Source of the DNA: Betaproteobacteria bacterium
Lineage (GTDB): Bacteria; Pseudomonadota; Gammaproteobacteria; Burkholderiales; Casimicrobiaceae
Reading direction: 5' to 3'
DNA length: 42,021 bases
NCBI GenBank assembly: GCA_016704895.1
Contig: JADIZG010000027.1
Location: 1 to 42,021 of the forward strand
Shown: one piece after another, positions 23,954 to 31,961 of the stretch
Layout: each line of letters opens with the position of its first letter
How positions within the stretch are numbered: the stretch's first letter is position 1
Translations under genes and position numbers: made by a program
Notes under the pieces: model-generated
The model's database searches: none
What the model was told of the DNA's origin: nothing
Seen by the model: the letters and a program-made list of their open reading frames with translations, nothing else

Positions 23954-24778
23954 CCCGGCTGGCCGCGTTTCAGGACGCGTTCGCGGAGGCGCTCTTCGTC
24001 GATCCAGCGTCGCCGGTGACCGCGCCGCTGCCGCCGGACGTCGCCGCGTTCGCCCGCCAGAGCGCGTTCGCGGTCTACCGCAACACCGTCGTCCGCGGCC
24101 TCGTCGACGCGATCGTCGCGAACCATCCGGCGGTCGCGCGTCTCGTCGGCAACGAGTGGATCCGCGCTGCGGCCGCCGCGTTCGCGCGCGCATCCGCCGC
24201 GCCACCCGATGCTCCTCGACTACGGCGAGGGGTTCGACCGTTTCCTCGCCGGGTTCGCGCCGGCGGCCGACCTGCCTTGGCTGCCCGGTGTCGCCGCGCT
24301 CGACCGCGCCTGGACCGAGGCGCACGCCGCGCGCGACGATGCCCTCGTCGATCCCGGCGAGATCGCCGGGCTCGCGCCCGAGCAGCTCGCCGATGCGCTG
24401 CTCGTGCCACACGCGGCCGCACGCTGGACGTGGTCGAACGACCTGCCGCTGTTCACGATCTGGTCCCGCAACCGCGATCCGGACGACGAGGCCGATCTCT
24501 CCGACGTCTCCTGGCACGGCGAGGGCGCCCTGTTGACCCGCCCGCGCGACACGGTGCGCTGGCGCGGGATCGGCGTGGCGCACTGCGCGTTCCTCGACGC
24601 CTGCGCGGCCGGTCACTCGCTCGCCGGCGCCGCCGCCGCGGCCCTCGCCGCCGATGGCGACGTCGACCTCGCGCGGCTGATGGCGGATCTGCTCGACGCA
24701 GGCGCGTTCGCGCGGCTCGACCGGGCTGCACCGAACCGGACCGACACCTTCCCGATCACGAGCGCGGAGCGCCGATGA
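23950..24778 (+). CDS. bufC1: BufC/HvfC-type partner protein (DUF2063), frameshifted in a GC dinucleotide run
   Basis: About 276 residues when repaired. The N-terminal DUF2063 domain is intact: LAAFQDAFAEALFVDPASPV, FARQSAFAVYRNTVVRGLVD, ANHPAVARLVGNEWIRAAAA. At 24184-24191 (gcgcgcgc) the correct reading moves to another frame. Restoring one GC unit yields FARAHPPRHPMLLDYGEG, the canonical family sequence, which then continues uninterrupted to 24778 (FLPLTRPRDTVRWRG-like C-terminal domain, LARLMADLLDAGAFARL). The protein is thought to bind the precursor and deliver it to the MNIO enzyme. Both gene ends show ATGA overlaps with their neighbours, so the operon was tightly coupled. Confidence 0.88.
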
Positions 24779-25260
24779 ATCCCGATCGCACGATGGCCGC
24801 CGCGCCAGCCCCTTCCCTGACGCACCGAGTGCGCGAAGCCTGTAACCGCCTCGCGGACCGGATCGGCGCGATCGTCGGCGACGGCGTGCTCGCGCTCGTC
24901 GCGCGGATCTCGATCGCGGCGATCTTCCTGCAGTCCGGGCGGACGAAGGTCGAAGGCTGGATCGACGTCACGCCCTCGGCGATCGAGCTGTTCCGCTCCG
25001 AGTACAAGCTGCCGGTCGTCCCGCCCGAGGTCGCCGCGCACCTCGCGGCGTGGTCCGAGCACCTGTTTCCGGCGTTGCTCGTCGTCGGGCTCTTCACGCG
25101 CGGCTCCGCGCTCGCGCTCCTCGGCATGACCGCCGTGATCCAGGTCTTCGTCTACCCCGACGCGTGGCCGACGCACCTGTCGTGGGCGGGTCTGCTGCTG
25201 CTGATCGCCGCGCGCGGCGCGGGTCCGGTCTCGCTGGACCGTGCGCTCGGCATTCGATAG
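24775..25260 (+). CDS. DoxX-family membrane protein of the bufferin operon
   Basis: 161 residues. After a ~35-residue cytoplasmic lead (MNPDRTMAAAPAPSLTHRVR) come four membrane helices: GVLALVARISIAAIFLQSGR, an amphipathic VPPEVAAHLAAWSEHLFPALL, LVVGLFTRGSALALLGMTAV, and LSWAGLLLLIAARGAGPVSL. This is the DoxX/DoxD-like fold that regularly accompanies DUF692/DUF2063 operons; a redox or quinone-linked role has been proposed. The ATG overlaps the bufC stop (ATGA). A strong hairpin follows the stop. Complete. Confidence 0.9.
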   Translation: MNPDRTMAAAPAPSLTHRVREACNRLADRIGAIVGDGVLALVARISIAAIFLQSGRTKVEGWIDVTPSAIELFRSEYKLPVVPPEVAAHLAAWSEHLFPALLVVGLFTRGSALALLGMTAVIQVFVYPDAWPTHLSWAGLLLLIAARGAGPVSLDRALGIR

Positions 25261-25280
25261 CGAGCGGGGCACGTCCCCGA

Positions 25281-25315
25281 CGGAAGGCGGAGTAGCCTTG
25301 CCGTTCCGCCTTCCG
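25281..25315. terminator. Hairpin after the bufferin operon
   Basis: A perfect 10-bp stem (CGGAAGGCGG at 25281-25290 / CCGCCTTCCG at 25306-25315) with a 15-nt loop, 20 bp after the DoxX stop and 11 bp before the next gene. No T-tract follows. It may terminate the operon or act on the leader of the next gene. Confidence 0.5.
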
Positions 25316-25326
25316 CGAGCCCGCCC

Positions 25327-25704
25327 ATGCCGCGCAGCATCCTCGACGAGTCCCGCATCCATCCCGCGATCCGCGAGCGCGTCGCGCACCACCACGAGAG
25401 CATCGTCCGCGAGGTGCAGCAGGCGATCGCGGACAACGCCGTCGTCGTCGTGGGCATGGGGCAGAACCCGTTCCCGAGGCTCGCGCGCAGGGCGCTCGAC
25501 CGGGCGGGCGTGCCGTACAGGTACCTGCAGTACGGCAGCTACGTCGGCTCGTGGCGGCGGCGCAACGCGCTCAAGATGTGGACCGGCTGGCCCACGTTCC
25601 CGATGGTGTTCGTGAACGGCACGCTCGTCGGCGGCGCCGACGACCTGTCGAAGCTCATCGCGAGCGGCGAGCTCCAGCGGATGCTCGCGCAGGGACGCGG
25701 TTAG
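25327..25704 (+). CDS. Glutaredoxin-fold protein lacking the catalytic cysteine
   Basis: 125 residues. The thioredoxin/glutaredoxin fold is clear: NAVVVVGMGQNPFPRLARRA, VPYRYLQYGSYVGSWRRRNA, then the cis-Pro glutathione site MWTGWPTFPMVFVNGTLVGG followed by ADDLSKLI. The active-site CPYC of true glutaredoxins is replaced by QNPFP, and the protein has no cysteine at all. It cannot be a thiol oxidoreductase. It may bind glutathione, a metal centre or a protein partner. It lies directly after the bufferin operon hairpin on the same strand, so read-through co-expression is possible. Confidence 0.83.
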   Translation: MPRSILDESRIHPAIRERVAHHHESIVREVQQAIADNAVVVVGMGQNPFPRLARRALDRAGVPYRYLQYGSYVGSWRRRNALKMWTGWPTFPMVFVNGTLVGGADDLSKLIASGELQRMLAQGRG

Positions 25705-25777
25705 GGTCGCCCGCCGTCCGGGCTGGCGGCGCCCTCGGCGCGCACGCATCGGCCACCGGCCTCGCGGCCCGCGGCGA

Positions 25778-26587
25778 TCAGGGCTCGGCGAGGAACGCGC
25801 CGATCTCGCGCCAGAACGGCGCGTGCTCCTGCAGATCGTTGTGACCGGCGCGCGGCACCTCGACCCAGCGCTTCGGCCCGCCCCAAGCATCGTGCAGGCT
25901 GCGCGAGCGCTCGACCGGGATGACTTCGTCGCTGCCCGCGACGACCGCGAGCATCGGGATGCGCAGCGCGAGCGCGTGCGACTTCGCGTCGTAGCGGTCG
26001 GCGATCACCGCGCGCACGAGCGCGGCCGGGAAGTAGTGCGCGCCGACCGCCTCGATGCTGTCGTAGGGCGAGACGAGGACGAGGCGATCGACCGGGCGCT
26101 GCGCCGCGAGCCGCACCGCGATGCCGGTGCCGAGGCTGCGCCCCATCGCGGCGATGCCGCCGCGCACGTCCGGCCGCGCGGACAGCGCGTCGAACAGCGC
26201 GATCGCGTCGCCGACGAGCGCCTCTTCGGCGGGCTTGCCGCGGCTCCCGCCGAACCCGCGGTAGTTCACCAGCGCCACCGCGCGTCCGCCGAAGCGGTCG
26301 GCGTGCGCGACCAGCCACGACACCTCCTCGGCGTTCCCGCCGAAGTAGGCGACGGCGCGCACCGGCGCGGTCGGCGGCACGACAAGCCATCCGCGCACCG
26401 TCACCTCGTCGGGGCGCTCGAGCGCCAACGGCTCGACGCGCCATCCGGACGGCGGCGCGGGCACGGGCGCCATCAGAGGCTGCGGATGGAACAGCAGCGC
26501 GTTCTGGAGCGGGCGGCAGCCGGTCAGCATCGGTGTCAGGGCGAACGCGATGGCGATGCCGGCGGTTCGAAGCTCTCGCGGAGTCAT
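25778..26587 (-). CDS. Lipoprotein alpha/beta hydrolase
   Basis: 269 residues. The N-terminus is a lipoprotein signal (ALTPMLTGC, Cys24). The alpha/beta hydrolase core shows VRAVAYFGGNAEEVSWLVAH, ALVNYRGFGGSRGKPAEEAL, the nucleophile elbow GRSLGTG, VLVSPYDSIEAVGAHYFP, the acid in AVVAGSDEVIPVERSRSL and the His in VPRAGHNDL. This is the BEM46/YqiA-like group of membrane-associated hydrolases; natural substrates are unknown. It is divergent from the cyclase gene, and its leader contains a perfect 11-bp inverted repeat. Complete. Confidence 0.88.
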   Translation of the reverse strand: MTPRELRTAGIAIAFALTPMLTGCRPLQNALLFHPQPLMAPVPAPPSGWRVEPLALERPDEVTVRGWLVVPPTAPVRAVAYFGGNAEEVSWLVAHADRFGGRAVALVNYRGFGGSRGKPAEEALVGDAIALFDALSARPDVRGGIAAMGRSLGTGIAVRLAAQRPVDRLVLVSPYDSIEAVGAHYFPAALVRAVIADRYDAKSHALALRIPMLAVVAGSDEVIPVERSRSLHDAWGGPKRWVEVPRAGHNDLQEHAPFWREIGAFLAEP

Positions 26588-26590
26588 CGG

Positions 26591-26621
26591 CGATGGTCGC
26601 GGTCACGTGTCGCGACCATCG
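26591..26621. promoter_or_regulatory. Perfect inverted repeat between the hydrolase and cyclase genes
   Basis: CGATGGTCGCG (26591-26601), 9-nt loop GTCACGTGT, CGCGACCATCG (26611-26621). It begins 3 bp upstream of the hydrolase start codon and could be an operator, or an RNA hairpin over the hydrolase ribosome-binding site. Confidence 0.55.
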
Positions 26622-26783
26622 TACCGGGAGTGCAGGCCGCGGGACAACTGCGGCCAGGGGAGTTCGCGACCCGCGACCGTCCATCAGGGGCGGGCGACGG
26701 GCTATCGTCGCAGGCGCGCGTCCGTGGCAAGATCGGCGCGGTGCCGGGACCGCCGCCCGGAGTGCAATCGTCGGGGAGGGGAG

Positions 26784-28142
26784 ATGCAAGGCGACGGACG
26801 ACCGGGAACCGGCGGCGAGCCGTTCGAGCGCCGGCTCGCGACGATCCTGATGGCCGACATCGTCGGCTACAGCCGGATGATGGAGGCGAACGAGGAGCGC
26901 ACGCTGCGCGTCTTCCGCGGCCACCGCGAGATCTTCGACGCGATGCTCGTACAGCATCGCGGCCGCATGTTCAACACGGCCGGCGACGCGGTGCTGGCCG
27001 AGTTCCCGAGCGCGGTCGACGCGGTGCGCTGCGCGACCGAGATCCAGTCGGCGTTGCGCACGCGCAACGACCACCTGTCGCCCGACGAGCGCATGCAGTT
27101 CAGGATCGGCGTCAACCTCGGCGACGTGATCGTGCAGGGAACCGATCTGCTCGGCGACGGCGTCAACGTCGCGGCGCGCATCCAGACGGCGGCGGAGCCC
27201 GGCGGCGTCTGCGTGTCGGGAAGCGTCTACGACCAGATCCGCAACAAGCTCTCGCTCGAGTTCCACTCGATGGGCGAGCGCACGTTCAAGAACATCACGC
27301 AGCCGGTGCGCGTGTTCTCGATCGGCGACGAGGCCGACCAGGGCGCACGCCCGGCGCCCCGGCTGCCGCCGCGCCGCCGCCGCACCCGCCGGGCGCTCGG
27401 GCCCGGTCGCCGCGATCGCGGCGGTCGTCGCCGGCTCGCGATCGCGGCGGGGGCAGGCTGGTGGTACGTTCAGGACCGCGAGACGAAGGTGGCGGAAGCC
27501 GCGCGCGCGTCGGAGGCGAGACGGGCGGCCGAGCAGGTCGCGGCCGCCGAAGCCGCACGCTGGAAGGCCGAGGAGGACGCGACCGCGCGCGTGGCCGCCG
27601 AGCGGGAGGCGCGGCTGAAGGCCGAGCTCGAAGCCGCGCAGCGAGGCCGCCGGCGAAGAAGCGCGAGGCCCCCGCGGGGCGGCGCCGGCCTCGTCGTCCA
27701 AGGCCGCGGCGAGGACGCCCCCCACCCGGCCCCGCCGCGTCGGCGCGCCGCCGGCCGCGCCGCCGGTCGCCGCGGCTCCCGCCGCCGCCCCGCCGTCCAG
27801 GCCGGTGGCGCGTTCGCGAACGACGGCCGTTACCGCGGCCGGGCCTGTTGGCAGATGCCGGAGTCCGGGAAGGCGCCGTACTGCTGGCCGCTCGAGTTCG
27901 CGATCGACCAGCACAAGATCGCATCGAGCTGGGTCGGCAGCTACGGCGGGGGCAAGTCGAGCACGATCCGCGGCCAGCTCACGCCGCAAGGGTCGGTGAA
28001 CGCGCTGTTCGAAGGGTTCGGCACTCGCGGCAATCCGATCAACGCCGACATCGGTGGACAGGTCGCCGACGGCCGCCTGACGTTGGCCGGCACGCTGCCG
28101 AACGGCGTGCGGATCACCAGCTCGGCGACGCGCGTCCGCTAG
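26784..28142 (+). CDS. Class III adenylate/guanylate cyclase with damaged linker and C-terminal extracytoplasmic domain
   Basis: 452 residues; the ATG follows a GGGGAGGGG ribosome site. Residues ~15-185 are the catalytic domain: LMADIVGYSRMMEANEERTL (metal Asp), FNTAGDAVLAEFPSAVDAVR (second metal site), RIGVNLGDVIVQGTDLLGDG followed by VNVAARIQ, and KNITQPVRVFSIG. It makes cAMP or cGMP. A probable TM helix follows, but it is split: PVAAIAAVVAGS (27397-27432) is in one frame and LAIAAGAGWWYV in the CDS frame. The coiled Ala/Glu region and the Pro/Ala-rich linker (27640-27800) also look shifted. The C-terminal ~105 residues (GRYRGRACWQMPESGKAPYC, TIRGQLTPQGSV) read cleanly and recur in proteobacterial cyclases. 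Net frame is preserved. Confidence 0.8.
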   Translation: MQGDGRPGTGGEPFERRLATILMADIVGYSRMMEANEERTLRVFRGHREIFDAMLVQHRGRMFNTAGDAVLAEFPSAVDAVRCATEIQSALRTRNDHLSPDERMQFRIGVNLGDVIVQGTDLLGDGVNVAARIQTAAEPGGVCVSGSVYDQIRNKLSLEFHSMGERTFKNITQPVRVFSIGDEADQGARPAPRLPPRRRRTRRALGPGRRDRGGRRRLAIAAGAGWWYVQDRETKVAEAARASEARRAAEQVAAAEAARWKAEEDATARVAAEREARLKAELEAAQRGRRRRSARPPRGGAGLVVQGRGEDAPHPAPPRRRAAGRAAGRRGSRRRPAVQAGGAFANDGRYRGRACWQMPESGKAPYCWPLEFAIDQHKIASSWVGSYGGGKSSTIRGQLTPQGSVNALFEGFGTRGNPINADIGGQVADGRLTLAGTLPNGVRITSSATRVR

Positions 28143-28168
28143 CGTCCGCTCGGTCGCCCCCTTCGCCG

Positions 28169-29704
28169 ATGCCCCCCACGTCCCCGACCGATCCGCGCCG
28201 CCGCGGCTTCCTCGCGCTCGCGCTCGCCGCCGGCATCGCGCCCGGCATCGTCGCGTGCGCGCATCTGCGCACGTGGAAGAGCGACCCGTTCGCGCTCGGC
28301 GTCGCCTCCGGCTGCCCGCGCCCCGACAGTGTCGTGCTGTGGACGCGGCTCGCGCCTGCCGCGGAGCCCGGCGCGCGCGAGCCGGTGGGCTGGGAGCTCG
28401 CCACCGACGAAGGGTTCCGCAACGTCGTGCGCCGCGGCACGGAGGTCGTCGACGCGGACGTCGCGCACAGCGTGCACGTGCAGGCGAGCGGCCTCGAGCC
28501 GTCGCGCTGGTACTGGTACCGCTTCACCGCGGGCAGCGAGGCGAGCGCGCCCGGGCGCACGCGCACCGCGCCGGCGCCGGGGCGCGAGGAGGCGCTCGCG
28601 TTCGCGATCGCGTCCTGCCAGCGCTACGACGACGGCCACTACGCGGCATGGCGGCACCTGGCCGACGAGGCGCCCGACCTCGTCGTGTTCCTCGGCGACT
28701 ACATCTACGAGAGCGCGCCGCGCAAGGACCGCGTGCGCACGCACTCGGGCACCGGCGCGGCGAAGACGCTCGACGACTACCGCGCCCGCTACGCGCAGTA
28801 CAAGTCGGACGCCGACCTGCAGCGCATCCACGCGTCCGCGCCCTGGATCCTCACGTGGGACGACCACGAGGTGCAGAACGACTACGCGAACGACCGTGGC
28901 CAGGACCTCGCGCCGGACTTCCTCGCGCGTCGCGCCGCCGCGTACCGCGCGTGGTGGGAGCACATGCCGATGCCGCCTTCGATGCGGCCGGACGGTCCGG
29001 ATCTGCGCGTCCACGACCGCTACGACTGGGGCGCGCTCGCGCGCTTCCACGTGCTCGACGGCCGGCAGTACCGCGACGCCCACGCGTGTCCGCCTCCGGC
29101 CGAGGGCGGATCGACGACGGTGAACGTCGCCGACTGCCCCGACCTCCTGCGCGCCGACCGCACGATCCTCGGCAGCGCGCAGGAGCGCTGGCTCGAGGAC
29201 GGCCTCGCGCAGCGCGACGTGCGCTGGAACCTGATCGCGCAGCAGACGCTGATGGCGCCGTTCACGTGGACGAAGGAAGGCCGCTACTGGACCGACGGCT
29301 GGGCCGGCTACCCGGCCGCGCGCGACCGCCTGCTCGACGCCATCGTCGCGCGCAAGGTCGCCAATCCGGTCGTGCTGTCCGGCGACGTGCACTGCAACTA
29401 CGTCTGCGACATCAAGCGCCGCGTCGACGACCCGCCGGGCGCGGTGATCGCGAGCGAGTTCTGCGGCACGTCGATCGCGAGCGCCGGGCTGCCGCAGAGC
29501 CGCGTCGCGGCGGCGCTGCCGCTCAACCCGCACGTCAGGTACGGCCGGTCCGACGAGCGCGGCTACGTCGCGCTGAAGCTCGACGCCTCGCGCATCGAAG
29601 CGTCGCTGCGCGTCGTGAGCGACGTCGAGGACCCGAAGGCGACGATACGCACCGCCGCGAGGTTCAGCGTCGAGTCGGGACGGCCCGGGCCGCAGCCCGG
29701 CTGA
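28169..29704 (+). CDS. phoD: PhoD-like alkaline phosphatase (Tat-exported)
   Basis: 511 residues. The N-terminus has the Tat motif PRRRGFLALALAAGI. The start is the ATG at 28169, close to the previous stop. An N-terminal Fn3-like domain carries FALGVASGCPRPDSVVLWTR and EPSRWYWYRFTAGSEAS. The metallophosphoesterase domain has the PhoD residues: FAIASCQRYDDGHYAAWRHL (Cys ligand), VVFLGDYIYES (Asp-Tyr), WDDHEVQNDYAND (Asn/Asp), LDGRQYRD and VVLSGDVHCNY (His). Such enzymes are Ca2+/Fe3+-dependent phosphodiesterase/monoesterases in the periplasm. Phosphate starvation usually induces them; no Pho box is obvious. Complete and intact. Confidence 0.93.
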   Translation: MPPTSPTDPRRRGFLALALAAGIAPGIVACAHLRTWKSDPFALGVASGCPRPDSVVLWTRLAPAAEPGAREPVGWELATDEGFRNVVRRGTEVVDADVAHSVHVQASGLEPSRWYWYRFTAGSEASAPGRTRTAPAPGREEALAFAIASCQRYDDGHYAAWRHLADEAPDLVVFLGDYIYESAPRKDRVRTHSGTGAAKTLDDYRARYAQYKSDADLQRIHASAPWILTWDDHEVQNDYANDRGQDLAPDFLARRAAAYRAWWEHMPMPPSMRPDGPDLRVHDRYDWGALARFHVLDGRQYRDAHACPPPAEGGSTTVNVADCPDLLRADRTILGSAQERWLEDGLAQRDVRWNLIAQQTLMAPFTWTKEGRYWTDGWAGYPAARDRLLDAIVARKVANPVVLSGDVHCNYVCDIKRRVDDPPGAVIASEFCGTSIASAGLPQSRVAAALPLNPHVRYGRSDERGYVALKLDASRIEASLRVVSDVEDPKATIRTAARFSVESGRPGPQPG

Positions 29705-29762
29705 CGCCGGCATGCACTTCGACGCGCGCGGCGAGCCGCGGGCGCGCCGTTCCGAAGCGCGC

Positions 29763-30599
29763 TCAGCCTGAGCCCTGCTCCCGGTCCGGCGTGCCGGCAA
29801 TCACGAACGCGACCCCGTCGCGGCCCTTCACGGTCAGGTCGCCGGGACCGAAGTCGAACGGAGCGATGCCCCTGCGCATCAGCGCTTCGTTGCGCCGCAG
29901 CCGCGCCTGCGGGATCGCGATATCGCGGGCGATCGTCGCATGGTGGTCGTCGTCCCAGGTGTTGGCGCCGTGGCTGACGTACACGTACAGGTGCGGCGCG
30001 CCCGCCATCGGGCAGAACGCGCCCGCCGACTGGAGCTGCGCGATGCCCGCCATGTCCTCGCTGCGCGCGGCGTCGGGGCCCGCCTCCGGGTAGCGCACCG
30101 CCTCCGAGCGCCGGAACATCAGCGTCCCCGGCAGTCCCCTCGACGCGATCTCGCGCCACCGGGTCCACAGTAGCGTCCGCGTGGCCGGAAAGTACTGCAG
30201 CGCCTCCTCGAGCACCAGCGCCCGCGCGCCGGCGCGCGTCATTTCCCGAAGCTGCGTGGCGACGCGGGCGGGATGGTGCATGTCGTCGTCGTCCCACACG
30301 CAGAGCGCGTCGCCTCGCGCCTCGGCGATGCTGACGTTGCGCAACGCGCCGAGCGCGAGCTTGTCCGCGGGCTCGACCACGCGGATGTCGTCGCGGCGCA
30401 GCGAGGCGATGTGCTCGATCGCCTCCGCGCGCGCCTCGGGGTCGCCGCGGTCCACCACGACGACGAGCTCGCGCGCCGGATGCGTCTGGCGGCAGTAGTC
30501 GGCGACGCTGCGCCTGAAGTACGACAGACGCTGCGGCGAGGGCAGCGTCACCATCAGGCAGCTGACGACGGTACGGTCGGGATCGCGGGCGTCGGTCAC
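29763..30599 (-). CDS. Family 2 glycosyltransferase
   Basis: 278 residues from the GTG at 30599; an ATG at 30683 in frame would add 28 unconserved residues. Core: VSCLMVTLPSPQRLSYFRRS, YCRQTHPARELVVVVDRGDP, LALGALRNVSIAEARGDALC, the metal motif WDDDDMHHPARVATQ and RGLPGTLMFRRSEAVRYP with ARSEDMAGIAQLQ. The C-terminal HATIARDIAIPQARLRRNEA is shared with the enzyme at 14435-15223, which it clearly resembles. The two may be paralogues acting on similar acceptors. The upstream neighbour on the same strand is a GT87-like membrane enzyme 130 bp away. It converges with phoD. Confidence 0.82.
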   Translation of the reverse strand: MTDARDPDRTVVSCLMVTLPSPQRLSYFRRSVADYCRQTHPARELVVVVDRGDPEARAEAIEHIASLRRDDIRVVEPADKLALGALRNVSIAEARGDALCVWDDDDMHHPARVATQLREMTRAGARALVLEEALQYFPATRTLLWTRWREIASRGLPGTLMFRRSEAVRYPEAGPDAARSEDMAGIAQLQSAGAFCPMAGAPHLYVYVSHGANTWDDDHHATIARDIAIPQARLRRNEALMRRGIAPFDFGPGDLTVKGRDGVAFVIAGTPDREQGSG

Positions 30600-30731
30600 G
30601 CGGGGAGGATAGCGCGCCGTTGCCGCGAGATCGAGTCGCGAGGTTCGGCGCCTCGCGGCCCCCACGCCCGCGTTGCCGGGCATCGTCGCGTCGATGGGAA
30701 CGTGGGGTCGACCTGCCCGCGCATACCGGAT

Positions 30732-31958
30732 TCAGCCCCGTCGCGCGAGTCCTGCGGAACGCAGGGCGCGTTCGGCAACCTCGCTTCGCGCCGCCATCGC
30801 GAGGTAGACCGCCGCCGATATCCACAGGAAAACCTGCGCGCCGACATAGGCATGGACCCAGGGAGGGGGCAGCAGGTAGAGACCGCCGGGCGCGAGCAGG
30901 AGCACGAGCGTCAGCGCGAAGAGCGCGCCGGCTCGGCGATCCGGCGCGTGCGCGCGTCCCTTCGCGAGCCGGAACAGCGTGACGCGCGGCTCGACGACGA
31001 GCAGGTCGTCGTACCAGCGGTGGTAGGTCCAGAAGCGCGTCGCGAGGACCGTGACGCCGATGAGCAGCCAGAGGTCGCAGCGCCGGTGCTGCCACAGCCA
31101 CCATGCCATCAGCGCGAGCACCGCCGCCGATGCCCCGGCCATCCACGAACGAAGCCCGAGCCAGGTGACTAGCGCGTGCAGATTGACATCGTCGTGCAGC
31201 GCGCCGATGCGCGAGGCGTGGGCGAGGAAGTGCGCGAACTGGTCGCGCAGCCCCAACGGCTGATACGACGCCGCGAACAGCGTGAGCGCGACGTACGCGC
31301 CGGCGAGCAGCGCGACGGGCCGCATGCCCCCGGTCATGACCAGCGCGACCAGCACGAACGGCGCGCTCACGCTCGGCTTCGCGAGCGAGACGAGCAGCAG
31401 TCCGGCCGCGGCGAGATCGCGGCCCCAGCCCGGCGGCCGGTCGCGCAGTAGCAGAAGTGTTGTGAGCAATGCCGCCAGCATGTAGACCATCATCTGCCCG
31501 TTGCCTATCGTCGCGCCTGCGGGATAGGTCGCCAGCGGAACGAACGCGACGAACATGCGCTCGAGCGGCGACGTCGCACCGCTTTCCCGTACGGCGACAA
31601 CGACGATCCACGCGAGCGCCACCAGCGTGACGACCAGGTACACGACCATCGACGTCGCGAGCGACGGCCAGCCGTAGACCGGCCACAGGATTGCCATGCT
31701 CGCGGGAGGGTGCGGATGCCGCTCCCCGTTCGGCCCCGTGTAGACAGGCGCCCCGGCAAACCAGTCGGTGACCATCGCGTGCGGCAGTTCGAGGTCGACC
31801 CCGCCGGGCGCGATCGGCAGCGATCCGATCGATGCCGGCTGGACGACCAGGCGATAGAGCTCGTAGGAGAGCCAGATCGCCGCGGCCGCGACCATCGTGA
31901 CGAGCCCCGCGGCGAGGGCCGCCTGCATGCGTTTCGATGCGACGCGCCCCTGTTGCAC
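30732..31958 (-). CDS. GT87 (DUF2029)-type membrane glycosyltransferase
   Basis: 408 residues with about ten membrane helices. The first periplasmic loop contains DLELPHAMVTDWFAGAPVYT and PHPPASMAILWPVYGWPSLA, the pattern of the GT87 family (polyprenyl-phosphate-sugar dependent mannosyl-type transferases). SLAKPSVSAPFVLVALVMTG and TRFWTYHRWYDDLLVVEP are also typical of the group. The donor would be a lipid-linked sugar and the reaction on the outer face of the inner membrane. Start at 31958; an internal Met at 31928 is possible. It lies 3 bp downstream of the LysR gene's stop and may be co-transcribed with it. The acceptor is unknown. Confidence 0.78.
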   Translation of the reverse strand: MQQGRVASKRMQAALAAGLVTMVAAAAIWLSYELYRLVVQPASIGSLPIAPGGVDLELPHAMVTDWFAGAPVYTGPNGERHPHPPASMAILWPVYGWPSLATSMVVYLVVTLVALAWIVVVAVRESGATSPLERMFVAFVPLATYPAGATIGNGQMMVYMLAALLTTLLLLRDRPPGWGRDLAAAGLLLVSLAKPSVSAPFVLVALVMTGGMRPVALLAGAYVALTLFAASYQPLGLRDQFAHFLAHASRIGALHDDVNLHALVTWLGLRSWMAGASAAVLALMAWWLWQHRRCDLWLLIGVTVLATRFWTYHRWYDDLLVVEPRVTLFRLAKGRAHAPDRRAGALFALTLVLLLAPGGLYLLPPPWVHAYVGAQVFLWISAAVYLAMAARSEVAERALRSAGLARRG

Positions 31959-31961
31959 GGG

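Noticed and set aside
22771..25260. A single 829-residue protein across the bufferin operon
   Set aside because: It is bufA, part of bufC and doxX joined in one frame by indels and a stop-poor shadow of bufB; not a fusion.
30653..30683. ATG at 30683 as start of the second GT2 gene
   Set aside because: It would add 28 unconserved residues with no ribosome site; family sequence begins at the GTG at 30599. Not fully excluded.
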